From Pseudopedobacter sp. (lineage in GTDB: Bacteria > Bacteroidota > Bacteroidia > Sphingobacteriales > Sphingobacteriaceae): a stretch of DNA of 53,899 bases. The position numbers and the translations under genes were made by a program. The notes below the pieces were generated by a model, which had not been told where the DNA came from, did not search any database, and worked only from the letters and a program-made list of their open reading frames with translations. Numbering within the stretch: position 1 is the first letter of the stretch; every line of letters starts with the position of its first letter. The DNA lies in the NCBI GenBank assembly GCA_014378105.1, contig JACMOI010000176.1, forward strand, positions 1-53,899, given 5' to 3'. This document shows, in pieces, positions 8,348-16,884 of this stretch.

Positions 8348-9090
8348 AGTCAATAAATTTTTTGATAATTATATTAAGCTTTTCTTGTGCTTATGCTCAA
8401 AGTTCAAAATCCCCAGCATTGAGTTACCTATCAATAAACGTAGGAACATTCTTTGCTACACAATCTAAAATAGAAAGTGAAGAAACTGGAAATATATTAG
8501 ACAATTATACCTCTCCTGGAGTAAAATTAAGCTTAAATTATAGTTTAGAAAAATCTCACTTATTTTATTCTGGCGGCTTAGCTGCCAGAATATTACCTTT
8601 TGGGTACCAGTTTTTAATCAAAAAGAAAGATAGACTTGATCAATCAGGAATTACTTATGATTATCAGGATAGATTTTCCGAATACTATTTTTATATATTA
8701 AGTCTTCCTTTTAAAATCGGTTATCAAACTTTAGAGAATAAAGCAAAGCAAAAATTTTTGTTTAATACAGGAATTGAGCTTAACTTCACTACAGAAATGA
8801 GCTTAAGTACTGGTTATCTTTCTTCCGGAAATAATCCACCCTTAATAGATGTAGAAACAGAATCATACCAAAAAGCTTATCCAACTTTCAGTTTAGAGGG
8901 TGGGATTTCAAAAGTTCAGAAAAACGGAAATCAGTTAAAATTTGGGTTAGAATACAATATATCTAAAACCAATATAATTGATGGTCATTACACGGTGAAT
9001 CTTAAGAATAGCACTACAAATGGGACTTATCGTGATACTGGTACTTATTTAGGGTTTAATTTTGCTTATGTGTTTAAACTAAAAAAATAA
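8341..9090 (+). CDS. exported beta-barrel-like outer membrane protein
   Basis: The 249-residue protein has a signal peptide (about MVKSINFLIIILSFSCAYA) and alternating strands through to a C-terminal GTYLGFNFAYVFKLKK, as in small outer-membrane barrels. It is a paralog of the gene at 10464-11240: both share a D(N/R)Y(T/N)(S/T)PG(V/I) motif, R(I/P)(L/I)PFG(Y/F)Q, the segment IGYQTL-NK-QKF--NTGI, and NGNQ-KFGL near the end. It starts 7 bases inside the lipoprotein gene, so they are coupled. Function is unknown. A barrel partner for the lipoprotein is an inference from the coupling. Confidence 0.65.
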   Translation: MVKSINFLIIILSFSCAYAQSSKSPALSYLSINVGTFFATQSKIESEETGNILDNYTSPGVKLSLNYSLEKSHLFYSGGLAARILPFGYQFLIKKKDRLDQSGITYDYQDRFSEYYFYILSLPFKIGYQTLENKAKQKFLFNTGIELNFTTEMSLSTGYLSSGNNPPLIDVETESYQKAYPTFSLEGGISKVQKNGNQLKFGLEYNISKTNIIDGHYTVNLKNSTTNGTYRDTGTYLGFNFAYVFKLKK

Positions 9091-9124
9091 TAAAAACTGA
9101 AGCGATTTAAAATTTAGTCCTACC

Positions 9125-10384
9125 TTGAAAACTAAACTAATTATTCTTTTAGCTCTGATATTTATTTACGGAATAAATTTATCAACTGCTCAATCTTCTT
9201 TAGGTATTCGTTTTACACCAAACATCACTAATCAACCTAAAGTTGATAATGCTTCGCCTACCAGACTTTACGGTCAAAATAGACTTTCCTTTAATACCGG
9301 TTTAGATTACACTCGATTTTTCAAAAATAAGCCTTATGGAATAAGAACAGGTTTAGGTGTTGGGGTAATAGACTATAATTATGTTTTCGAAGCTCCTTAT
9401 AAAGCATTTGGAAATAGTACTAGAGAAGGAAATGCATATGAAAATAACAACTTTGAAAATTATGCTTATGCTAGCCTTTCATTAGCTTTTGTGTACCAAT
9501 TTAAGATAAAAAACCTTCTGCTAGAAACCTATCTGGGTGCAACCAAAAAATTCTATCAGTATGCTAATGAGAGTGATGCTTTTGGTTTAGCAATCAGAGA
9601 TCAGCCTTATAATTTTGATGATCCAAATGCTGGCCCACCAGACTTATTTATTACATACCCTCCTATCAATGGTCGTTTACATGTTGATATCCCTTTTGGG
9701 ATTGGGATTGTAAGAAAATATTCTGACAGGAGTTCATTAACCATGAGTTTAGTGAAAAATTGGACTATTAATCCCATAGTAAAAGGAGATTTATTTGTAC
9801 AGGCTTATGGAAAGACTTATACTGGAGGTGAGTTTAGTCCGAGGTCATCTTATATAGGATTAGATATCAGGTATAGTTATAGCTTAGGTAAAAAGCAATT
9901 TTTAAGAAGTTCTGAAAATATAGCAGAGAAAAAAGAAGAAAAATCTGGTTATATAAAAACCGCTTTTATTGAACTTTTAGGTGCCGGTGGTATTGGTTCA
10001 GCAAATATAGATGTGCGTTTGAAGAAAAATCGTCAAGATGGTTTTGGGTTAAGAGCGGGTTTTGGATTAGGAGAATATTTTGCTGCTGACTTATCATCGG
10101 ATCAATCTGGCAGATACTACAGTATTCCTATTGGTATAAACTATTTACTTGGTAAAAGAAGAAATAGTTTAGAGTTAGGTACAGTTTTTACACCCCAATT
10201 CACATTCAAAAAAACATTAAATGACCCAAAAATTGCAGCATTGGGTTTCATCAACTTTGGATATCGCTTCCAGCCATTAAAAGAAGGATTAGTTTTTAGA
10301 GCTGGCTGGCAACCTTTTTATAGTACAAGAAAAGGCTTATTTTCAACATTTATAGGCACTTCTATTGGTTATGGTTTTAAATAA
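9125..10384 (+). CDS. exported outer membrane beta-barrel protein
   Basis: The 419-residue protein uses a TTG start (no ATG fits) directly before a signal peptide, KTKLIILLALIFIYGINLSTAQ. The mature protein looks like two barrel-type halves. Residues 25-255 end with the strand SSYIGLDIRYSYSLG. A charged linker (SENIAEKKEEKS) follows, and then residues 275-419 make a second Gly-rich strand set (IELLGAGGIGSANIDVRLKK) ending FIGTSIGYGFK. Such C-terminal halves are common in Bacteroidota barrel families. Only 34 bases separate it from the previous gene, and a strong hairpin follows, so it closes a three-gene unit. Confidence 0.65.
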   Translation: MKTKLIILLALIFIYGINLSTAQSSLGIRFTPNITNQPKVDNASPTRLYGQNRLSFNTGLDYTRFFKNKPYGIRTGLGVGVIDYNYVFEAPYKAFGNSTREGNAYENNNFENYAYASLSLAFVYQFKIKNLLLETYLGATKKFYQYANESDAFGLAIRDQPYNFDDPNAGPPDLFITYPPINGRLHVDIPFGIGIVRKYSDRSSLTMSLVKNWTINPIVKGDLFVQAYGKTYTGGEFSPRSSYIGLDIRYSYSLGKKQFLRSSENIAEKKEEKSGYIKTAFIELLGAGGIGSANIDVRLKKNRQDGFGLRAGFGLGEYFAADLSSDQSGRYYSIPIGINYLLGKRRNSLELGTVFTPQFTFKKTLNDPKIAALGFINFGYRFQPLKEGLVFRAGWQPFYSTRKGLFSTFIGTSIGYGFK

Positions 10385-10388
10385 AATT

Positions 10389-10423
10389 AATCACTCAACT
10401 GTGTTACATGCAGTTGAGTGATT
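10389..10423 (+). terminator. intrinsic terminator after the third island gene
   Basis: AATCACTCAACTG (10389-10401) pairs with CAGTTGAGTGATT (10411-10423) around a 9-base loop, with a T-rich tail. Confidence 0.85.
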
Positions 10424-10463
10424 TTCTTTAAATAATTATTTTCATTACTTTAATATAAAATCA

Positions 10464-11240
10464 ATGAAATTTAAATATCTCGCCTTATTTATTCTTTTTT
10501 TGCAATTAAATAATAGGAGCAAAGCTCAAAGTATATCTTTAAATTCTGATTCCTTCATTAGCATTCATGCTGGTAGCTTTATTAATGTAAGCACAGTTCT
10601 ACAAGGCGACCAAACTATCAAAATTCTAGATAGATACAATACTCCAGGAATTACCGCGGGATTAAGTTATGATCATGAAAAGAAGCATCTTACTTTTTCT
10701 GCTGGTATAGGAGGAAGAATTATTCCCTTCGGATTTCAAACCATTGTACAAAGAAAGGATTTAGAGCCAACTGATTTTGCTTTTGATTTTGTTATTAAAA
10801 ATTCACAGTATGACCATATTTTGGCAAATATTCCACTAAAAATCGGTTATCAAACACTGGCTAATAAATCCAATCAAAAATTTTGGGTAAATACAGGTAT
10901 CTCCATTAATTTTTCAGGCGAAAAAGCCGAAAGTTATAGTTATGGTTATACCCCCACAAATAGCAATCAATCACTGACATTCCTTTCATTCAAGAGTAAT
11001 TCACAGAAAAGAACCTTTATAGCTTATGATTTAGGTTTAGGTATCACTCAGGTTAAAAAAAATGGCAATCAAATCAAATTTGGATTAAATTTATATGCAA
11101 ACGTGTCAGGTATTGATTTTATAAATGCAAAATATATAGTAAATTTAAAAGACAAGAGTTACACAGGCTCTTATCATTTGCCTGCTTCAGCAGTTGGTTT
11201 TAATATTGCTTATTCTTTCAAACAGCACAAAAATAGATAG
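10464..11240 (+). CDS. exported beta-barrel-like protein, paralog of the 8341 gene
   Basis: The 258-residue protein has a signal peptide of about 21 residues (YLALFILFLQLNNRSKA) and a barrel-like C-terminus, VGFNIAYSFKQHKNR. It is clearly related to the 249-residue protein three genes back. Conserved stretches include ILDRYNTPGI, IIPFGFQ, IPLKIGYQTLANKS and KKNGNQIKFGLNL. The gene follows a terminator, so it is transcribed separately. It ends before an 18-base-pair perfect hairpin. It is probably an island-internal duplicate that diverged. The function is unknown. Confidence 0.62.
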   Translation: MKFKYLALFILFLQLNNRSKAQSISLNSDSFISIHAGSFINVSTVLQGDQTIKILDRYNTPGITAGLSYDHEKKHLTFSAGIGGRIIPFGFQTIVQRKDLEPTDFAFDFVIKNSQYDHILANIPLKIGYQTLANKSNQKFWVNTGISINFSGEKAESYSYGYTPTNSNQSLTFLSFKSNSQKRTFIAYDLGLGITQVKKNGNQIKFGLNLYANVSGIDFINAKYIVNLKDKSYTGSYHLPASAVGFNIAYSFKQHKNR

Positions 11241-11275
11241 TCAAAGTCTACTCATAAAAAAGTCTCTTTGATTGC

Positions 11276-11318
11276 AAAAACAAAAAGCTTCCTAAAAATC
11301 AGGAAGCTTTTTGTTTTT
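11276..11318. terminator. long perfect hairpin terminator, probably bidirectional
   Basis: An 18-base stem, AAAAACAAAAAGCTTCCT (11276-11293), pairs perfectly with AGGAAGCTTTTTGTTTTT (11301-11318) around a 7-base loop. Flanking A and T tracts would stop transcription from both the barrel gene and osmC. Confidence 0.85.
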
Positions 11319-11331
11319 ATAAGAATTTAAT

Positions 11332-11424
11332 GCGTTAAAGATAGTAGCGGATACCGGCTTTATGGCTAATGCCTTGTGCAATATGAGCAGATAGCGTGTT
11401 CCGATAGCTATCGGGAAAACGCCC
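11332..11424 (-). repeat. REP-like intergenic element, copy 1
   Basis: Read on the minus strand it begins GGGCGTT, carries the palindrome CCGATAGCTATCGG, and ends with TATCCGCTACTATC then TTTAACGC. The same plan (GGGCGTT start, inner hairpins, a CCGCTACAAT-like stretch and a TAACGC end) is seen at 28890-28994 and 29113-29211. It sits between the island and osmC, 5 bases from the osmC stop. Confidence 0.7.
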
Positions 11425-11429
11425 TAAAA

Positions 11430-11837
11430 TTACCAACCAAAATTAACTGGCTTTTTAATATCTGGGTGTAAGCTGTAATGAACTGGGCAGGTTAATGCGG
11501 CATGTTCTAGAATTTTCTTTTGTTTGTCAGAATACTCCTCTTTTTTAGGGAAAGAGAAATTCACATGAATCTCAGCTACTCTGCGTGGCTCTGCCGCCAT
11601 AACTTTAGTCACTTCTGCAGTGGTGCCGTCCATATCAATTTCATGCGTAAGAGCGGCAATACCCATAATGGTGAGCATACAATTAGCAAAAGAAGTAGCC
11701 AATAAATCGGTCGGCGAAAAAGCTTCGCCCTTTCCTTGATTATCCACTGGTGCATCAGTAATGATCTCTGTACCCGATTGCAAGTGTATTGCTTGTGTTC
11801 TTAAACCTCCTAAATAGGTTACTTTTGAAGTGGCCAT
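11430..11837 (-). CDS. OsmC family protein
   Basis: The 135-residue protein is a full-length OsmC/Ohr-superfamily member, a class of peroxidases that reduce organic hydroperoxides with paired cysteines. The two family positions are visible: TSFANCMLTIMGIAAL with Cys53 and EHAALTCPVHYSLHPD with Cys116. It resembles the YhfA/SACOL1771-like branch more than Ohr. It is a single-gene leftward unit, and TAAATTTG at 11855-11862 (minus strand) is a possible -7 box. A decayed copy of its last 22 codons lies 5 kb away at 6395-6460. Confidence 0.88.
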   Translation of the reverse strand: MATSKVTYLGGLRTQAIHLQSGTEIITDAPVDNQGKGEAFSPTDLLATSFANCMLTIMGIAALTHEIDMDGTTAEVTKVMAAEPRRVAEIHVNFSFPKKEEYSDKQKKILEHAALTCPVHYSLHPDIKKPVNFGW

Positions 11838-12196
11838 GTTTATAGAATTGAAATCAAATTTAAAAAGATAATAGCAAGATTTAACATTTTAGATGTTTTT
11901 CGTCTCATAAAAGACATCTTTTTATTTTAAAGGCTGACAAAATACTTGTGACTTTAAAGATTAACTCTATAAGCCTTCTAGGAAAAATAAAAATTATGCC
12001 GCTGCTGACGCTACTTGTCGGCAATCAGGGTTTAAACAAATCCGTTTTCAAATCAACTTCCTTGATTTAAACTAAATGACTGAATTAAATGTTACAGTAT
12101 TTATATCTCATTGGTTCAATGTCAAATTGCAAATACATGAATCAGCAAATAGATACATTTAGATACATTCACAAAAACAATTAATACATTTGTAAT
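11838..12196. other. intergenic region between osmC and lipA
   Basis: I see no gene here. An imperfect hairpin (AGATGTTTTT with AAAAGACATCT) lies near 11889-11920. Near 12150-12192 the word TACATT occurs three times, the last as TACATTTG at 12185-12192, a -7-like box only 4 bases before the lipA ATG. If that box is used, the lipA mRNA would be nearly leaderless. An upstream box further away is equally possible. Confidence 0.4.
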
Positions 12197-13075
12197 ATGA
12201 TAGAATTACCTGTTATTCCTGCAAATCAAATGCAACGTAAGCCTGATTGGTTGAGAGTAAAATTACCCATAGGTAAAGAATATGCCCAAGTTCGAAGTTT
12301 AGTTGATGAACATAAGCTTCATACCATTTGTGAAAGCGGAAATTGTCCTAATATGGGCGAATGCTGGGGCGCTGGTACAGCTACTTTTATGATTTTAGGA
12401 AATATATGTACCCGTTCTTGTTCTTTTTGTGCGGTAGCTACCGGAAGACCTTTAGCCGTGGATACCGACGAACCTAATCGGGTAGCCAATTCCATCAAAT
12501 TAATGAGTGTGAAACATGCTGTTTTAACTTCAGTAGATAGAGACGACTTAAAAGATGGGGGTTCTATCATCTGGACAGAGACCATCAGAGCCATCAGAAG
12601 AGAAAGCCCAGGTACCACCATGGAAACTTTAATTCCTGATTTTAAAGGGGTGTGGGATAATTTATATCGTGTTTGCGAAGAAAAGCCTGAAGTTGTTTCA
12701 CATAACATTGAAACGGTTAGACGGTTGACAAAAGAGGTAAGAATTCAGGCTAAATATGATAGAAGTATGGAATGCTTAAACCGCATTTCTGAATTTGGTT
12801 TACGCACTAAATCGGGCATTATGCTAGGTTTGGGTGAAAGGGAGGCCGATGTATTGGAAACCATGCAGGATTTAAAAGCTGCTGGAGTTCATGTTTTAAC
12901 CATCGGTCAGTATTTACAACCAACAAAAAATCATCACCCCGTATTAGACTGGATTCATCCAGATCAATTTGCATTTTACAAAGAAAAAGGTAGAGAAATG
13001 GGCTTTAAATATGTAGAAAGCGGACCATTGGTAAGATCATCTTACCATGCAGAAAAACACTTGTTTGATTTTTAA
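12197..13075 (+). CDS. lipA: lipoyl synthase
   Basis: The 292-residue radical SAM enzyme inserts two sulfurs into protein-bound octanoyl groups, finishing lipoate on the E2 and H proteins of 2-oxoacid dehydrogenases and the glycine cleavage system. The auxiliary cluster motif [12 protein letters not shown] is near residues 46-57 and the radical SAM motif CTRSCSFC near 72-79. The C-terminal R-S-S-Y signature ([13 protein letters not shown]) is present. The length matches the family. It is followed 25 bases later by the ECF sigma gene in the same direction, so readthrough is possible. No lipB is in view. Confidence 0.97.
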   Translation: MIELPVIPANQMQRKPDWLRVKLPIGKEYAQVRSLVDEHKLHTICESGNCPNMGECWGAGTATFMILGNICTRSCSFCAVATGRPLAVDTDEPNRVANSIKLMSVKHAVLTSVDRDDLKDGGSIIWTETIRAIRRESPGTTMETLIPDFKGVWDNLYRVCEEKPEVVSHNIETVRRLTKEVRIQAKYDRSMECLNRISEFGLRTKSGIMLGLGEREADVLETMQDLKAAGVHVLTIGQYLQPTKNHHPVLDWIHPDQFAFYKEKGREMGFKYVESGPLVRSSYHAEKHLFDF

Positions 13076-13100
13076 TATTTCTTATTACCTTTAAAATATT

Positions 13101-13652
13101 GTGATTAAAACCAAAAAACTATTTTTAGAAGAGGCGGAGCTTGTAGAAGCATTAAAAAGCCAAAAGAAAATTGGTGCTGATGCTTTGTACGAAATGTACT
13201 CTAACTCTCTTATGGGCATAGTGAGTAGAGTCATCAGTGACACTGAAATTGCAGAGGACGTTTTGCAAGAAACATTCGTTAAAATCTGGAACTCCATTCA
13301 ACAATACGACCCCACCAAAGGACGTTTATTTACTTGGATGGTGAATGTTGCCCGTAACCTAGCGATAGATAAAGTAAGATCGAAAGATTACAGAAACCAC
13401 TCCAAAAACCAAGATTTAGAAAACCACGTAAATGACATCGATGAGACCAGAAACTCAACCTATAAACCCGAGCTTCTGGGAGTTAAAAATCTTGTACAAA
13501 AGTTAAGACCTGAACAGCAAATTATTGTTGATATGATTTACTTTAAAGGATACACGCATGTTGAGGTTGCTGACGAGTTAGCCATTCCCCTAGGTACTGT
13601 TAAAACACGCCTAAGAATGGGAATTATTGAGTTAAGAAAATATTTTAAATAG
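13101..13652 (+). CDS. ECF-type RNA polymerase sigma factor
   Basis: The 183-residue protein starts at GTG. Region 2 is at about residues 28-98 (LYEMYSNSLMGIVSRVI, AEDVLQETFVKIW, GRLFTWMVNVARNLAIDKVRS), and region 4 at about 128-180 (LRPEQQIIVDMIYFKGYTHV with EVADELAIPLGTVKTRLRMG). It directs RNA polymerase to a dedicated promoter set. The next gene, one base after the stop, is its anti-sigma factor, a standard regulatory pair. The targets are not visible. Confidence 0.93.
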   Translation: MIKTKKLFLEEAELVEALKSQKKIGADALYEMYSNSLMGIVSRVISDTEIAEDVLQETFVKIWNSIQQYDPTKGRLFTWMVNVARNLAIDKVRSKDYRNHSKNQDLENHVNDIDETRNSTYKPELLGVKNLVQKLRPEQQIIVDMIYFKGYTHVEVADELAIPLGTVKTRLRMGIIELRKYFK

Positions 13653-13653
13653 T

Positions 13654-14490
13654 TTGGAAAATTTACAATCATACATTGAATCCGGGATACTAGAGCTTTA
13701 CGTTTTAGGAGATCTGAATTCGACTGAAAGAGCCGAGGTAGAAGCGATGTGCAAATTGCATCCCGAGGTTAAAGTTGAATTAGACGAGATTGAGCTGATG
13801 ATGAATAACATCGCTGATGATCTTACCCTAGAACCTTCAGAAAGAGTGCGAGAAGGTTTCTTTAATAGCATTACTTTTTCTGATGAAGAAGCAAAAATTG
13901 CTGTGGCTCCAAAAGAAGAAGCGAAGGTTGTTACTATCAATAGCAAACAACTGAATTTTTATAAATTCTCTTTAGCTGCCTGTTTAGCACTTTTATTAGT
14001 GAGTATTATTGCTGTCATCAATTTAAATAAAAATTTAAATGATTCTAAGGCACAAATTGCTAGCCTACAATCTAGCAACCAAGGCTTTGCTAATCAAGTA
14101 AATTATTTAGACAAGAAAGTTTCTAGTAGTGATGAGATTTTAAACATGTACTCAAACCCAGCCTATAAAATGGTGAGTTTAAAAGGGACTGCTAATTCTC
14201 CAGAATCTAATATTGTTGTTGCTTTTAACCCGAAAGAGGAAAAAGTAATGTTAGACTTACACAGCATGAAGATGCCAAAGAACGATGCTGAACATCAGTA
14301 TCAGTTATGGGCATTAGTTGATGGAAAACCCGTTGACTTAGGTGTTTTCGATGCTGAATCTAATGAAATAGGTTTGAAAAGCATGAAATCTATTGGGACT
14401 GCTCAAACATTTGCAATTACCTTAGAACCAAGAGGCGGAAGTGTTAGTCCAACTTTAGAAAAACTAATGGTGATTGGTAACATCATTTAA
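13654..14490 (+). CDS. anti-sigma factor, RskA-type
   Basis: The 278-residue protein begins at TTG one base after the sigma gene stop. A cytoplasmic N-terminal anti-sigma domain (ESGILELYVLGDLNSTERAEVEAM, about residues 8-35) is followed by one membrane segment at about 106-126 (FSLAACLALLLVSIIAVINL). A short coiled region comes next, and then an extracytoplasmic RskA C-terminal domain with the family's DAEHQYQLWALVDGKPVDLG and FAITLEPRGGSVSPT. It should hold the sigma factor inactive until a signal triggers its proteolysis. It ends in a 4-base convergent overlap with the PNPOx-like gene. Confidence 0.88.
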   Translation: MENLQSYIESGILELYVLGDLNSTERAEVEAMCKLHPEVKVELDEIELMMNNIADDLTLEPSERVREGFFNSITFSDEEAKIAVAPKEEAKVVTINSKQLNFYKFSLAACLALLLVSIIAVINLNKNLNDSKAQIASLQSSNQGFANQVNYLDKKVSSSDEILNMYSNPAYKMVSLKGTANSPESNIVVAFNPKEEKVMLDLHSMKMPKNDAEHQYQLWALVDGKPVDLGVFDAESNEIGLKSMKSIGTAQTFAITLEPRGGSVSPTLEKLMVIGNII

Positions 14491-15080
14491 GGTACCAACC
14501 ATTCCCCCATAAAGCCAGATTTTTCTTTGAGAAATCTGGCTCTTTTATTTGAATCAGACCCTATCCTCAACCAATCTATTTCAGTAACTTCAGTGGTTAC
14601 TCCCACAAAATGATCGAATAGCTGCTCATCATTTCCATCTTTGATATAATCCACCTCTTTATTGTTATTGATGGTACTCGAGGGTGACAGAATTGTCGCA
14701 TAATCTCTTTTATTCCTAGACTTTAAAAGCTTCCAATATTGATGACTTATCTCATCTTGATGATGAATTTTAGCCAAGCCTTTGATCCTGATTTGTATCC
14801 TGGATTCCCCGCTATAAAACAGCCAAGAGACTTGAGGATTCTCTTGGATTTGATTAATTTTCGGAGATCTAAAATCTGAGTAAAACACCAGACTTTCTTC
14901 ATTCTGAATTACAGCTCTCAGCACTACTGTCCGCAACTCTACCTCATTTTGATGGTTTGTAGCTAAAACAGGAAAGTGATAAGGATGAGTAGACGATCGA
15001 GCTGCAAGAGTTAATTCGTCCCAGCAATTCTTTATAATATCATTTAATTCAATAGAATTATCGTGATGAAGTAGTGGCAT
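14487..15080 (-). CDS. pyridoxamine 5'-phosphate oxidase-like flavoprotein
   Basis: The 197-residue protein has the FMN-binding split-barrel fold of the PNPOx family, closest to the Alr4036-type branch. An N-terminal helix (DIIKNCWDELTLAARSS) precedes the strand pair PYHFPVLATNHQNEVELRTVVLR, then FYSDFRSPKINQI (phosphate contact), VSWLFYSGESRIQIRIKG, and the C-terminal WLRIGSDSNKRARF with the substrate-type arginines. A true role in vitamin B6 synthesis is not assured. It lies 13 bases after the NAD(P)HX repair gene in the same direction, so the two are probably co-transcribed. Confidence 0.8.
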   Translation of the reverse strand: MPLLHHDNSIELNDIIKNCWDELTLAARSSTHPYHFPVLATNHQNEVELRTVVLRAVIQNEESLVFYSDFRSPKINQIQENPQVSWLFYSGESRIQIRIKGLAKIHHQDEISHQYWKLLKSRNKRDYATILSPSSTINNNKEVDYIKDGNDEQLFDHFVGVTTEVTEIDWLRIGSDSNKRARFLKEKSGFMGEWLVP

Positions 15081-15093
15081 AAATTATAATCTA

Positions 15094-16587
15094 TTATTTT
15101 GGTAATAATTCCCTTAATACATATGGGATTTGTTTGATTAAACTGGTTGCGGGAACCACGTACATCTTTTGTGCAAGTAACTCACCTGTATAACCATGAC
15201 TAAATACAGCTAGCTGAACCGCTTTTTCAACAGGATATCTTTGCGCCAGCATACTGGTGATCATCCCAGTTAAAACATCCCCCATTCCTCCACTTGCCAT
15301 CGCTGGTGAGCCTGATGAATTGAAGTAGCAAATCCCCTCAGGCGTAAAAATCATAGTGTATCTATTTTTCAAGATGATATAGACTTTTAATTTAGCAGAT
15401 TGCTCTAATGCGGTTTCGATACGTTTCCACCAACTTTCATGGGTACCGAATAATCGATCGAACTCTTTCATATGAGGTGTCAAAACAGAGTTCTCAGGAA
15501 TTTGATTGATCAACTCTGGGTTTTTAGCCAAAATGTTAATCGCATCTGCATCTATCACAATAGGATTACGGAAATTTTTTAAAAGCACTTTAACTAAGTC
15601 AATAGCATCAGCATTTGTTCCCAATCCAGGACCAATCCCTATCACTGTATAAGTATCCCAGTTAATATTTTTAAGATTTTCTCGGGATGCATACATCGCT
15701 TCCGGAATTCTCGCATTTAAAGCTCTTAATCCACTTTCAGGGATTAATGCAGTAGTTAGTCCAGCTCCGCTTTTAATACAGGCATCGGTACACAATAAAG
15801 CTGCACCCATCGTTTCAGCAGCCCCAGCAATAATCAACGCATGACCTAACAATCCTTTATGCTCAAAAGGTTGGCGAGCTTTGATATAGTTTTGAACATC
15901 ACCCTTCCAAAACCAGAAAAATGGAGAAGCAGTACTTTGAATATAATTTTCGTCTAAACCTATATTGACAACTTTCCACTCTTTTATATAAGGACTAGAA
16001 ATAGGTAATAAGAAGTTTAGTTTGGGACGTTGAAAAGTGATGACCCAGTCAGCTTTGATTATATCTTCTCCCAATAACTCACCTTCACAAGGTAAGCCAG
16101 TAGGTACATCCACGCTTATTTTAAAACCCGGAAATTGATTTATTTTTCTGACCAGTTTTTCCCAATCCTTTTCTAACGGTTTGTTTAATCCCGACCCCAA
16201 CAGTGCATCTATCACGAAATCACTTTCCTGCAAATCAATATCACTAGCAGATTTTAGGTAAAAAATGGATGCCTCTTTCAATTGTAAGCGCTCAAGATTC
16301 AATTCAAAGTCTTCGCTTGATCTATTAGAAAAATCAGCAATAAAAACTTGAAGCTGATGATAACCTTCATCTAACAACATCCTTGCAATGGCTAATCCGT
16401 CTCCGCCATTATTCCCTTTCCCACAGAAAATTAAAATGCTTTTCTTTCGATCATTCAATCGTTCAATAAAAACCTTGGTGAAAGCTTTAGCAGCTCTTTC
16501 CATCAATTCAGATGAACGTATAGGTTCATTGATAATGGTGTAATGATCTGCTTCCTTTGTTTGTTTGGCGGTGAGGAGTTTTAGCAT
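15094..16587 (-). CDS. nnr: bifunctional NAD(P)HX epimerase / ADP-dependent dehydratase
   Basis: The 497-residue fusion repairs hydrated NAD(P)H. The N-terminal epimerase (YjeF_N, about residues 1-215) shows ILIFCGKGNNGGDGLAIARML and FVIDALLGSGLNKPL. The C-terminal ribokinase-like dehydratase (about 235-495) shows GHALIIAGAAETMGAALL, YTVIGIGPGLGTNADAIDL, VLTPHMKEFDRLFG and SGSPAMASGGMGDVLTGMI. Both active regions are intact and the length is standard. It is the first gene of a leftward pair with the PNPOx-like gene. Confidence 0.95.
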   Translation of the reverse strand: MLKLLTAKQTKEADHYTIINEPIRSSELMERAAKAFTKVFIERLNDRKKSILIFCGKGNNGGDGLAIARMLLDEGYHQLQVFIADFSNRSSEDFELNLERLQLKEASIFYLKSASDIDLQESDFVIDALLGSGLNKPLEKDWEKLVRKINQFPGFKISVDVPTGLPCEGELLGEDIIKADWVITFQRPKLNFLLPISSPYIKEWKVVNIGLDENYIQSTASPFFWFWKGDVQNYIKARQPFEHKGLLGHALIIAGAAETMGAALLCTDACIKSGAGLTTALIPESGLRALNARIPEAMYASRENLKNINWDTYTVIGIGPGLGTNADAIDLVKVLLKNFRNPIVIDADAINILAKNPELINQIPENSVLTPHMKEFDRLFGTHESWWKRIETALEQSAKLKVYIILKNRYTMIFTPEGICYFNSSGSPAMASGGMGDVLTGMITSMLAQRYPVEKAVQLAVFSHGYTGELLAQKMYVVPATSLIKQIPYVLRELLPK

Positions 16588-16752
16588 ACCAACTAATTTA
16601 CGATAAAACAGCTATCTACAAAGTATTGTTTTGAACTGCAATAGCTTAAGCCAAATAAAACTGATTGAAATGAAAACCAATACGATAATGAGAGTAACAA
16701 TTGAGTTAAAAGGACTTGCGGAAGATAAATGTGGAAGTATTGGTTTTTTAAA

Positions 16753-16863
16753 TTAACTTTCTTCCTCTCTCAACTTTTTGATTTTTTCTAAAGCGATGAT
16801 ATCCATTTGATTTTTTGGACGATTCGCTGTTTTTTTGACGATTAACGCGTATGAAAACAACTT
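16753..16863 (-). pseudogene. C-terminal remnant of a nucleotidyltransferase-like protein
   Basis: On the minus strand this open frame, lacking a start codon, reads KLFSYALIVKKTANRPKNQM followed by DIIALEKIKKLREEES and a stop. It resembles the C-terminus of AbiEii/DUF6036-type nucleotidyltransferases, whose last motif is of the form NKK-ASGR-KD--DIE-L. Only about 37 codons survive, beginning right after a stop codon. It lies 21 bases downstream of the 64-residue gene on the same strand, where such small proteins are often found with an intact nucleotidyltransferase. The assignment rests on memory of the motif. Confidence 0.5.
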
Positions 16864-16884
16864 TTAAGTCTAAAATATCTATAA

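Noticed and set aside
12319-12708. 129-residue antisense frame inside lipA
   Set aside because: It lies wholly within the conserved lipA coding sequence and has no promoter or domain.
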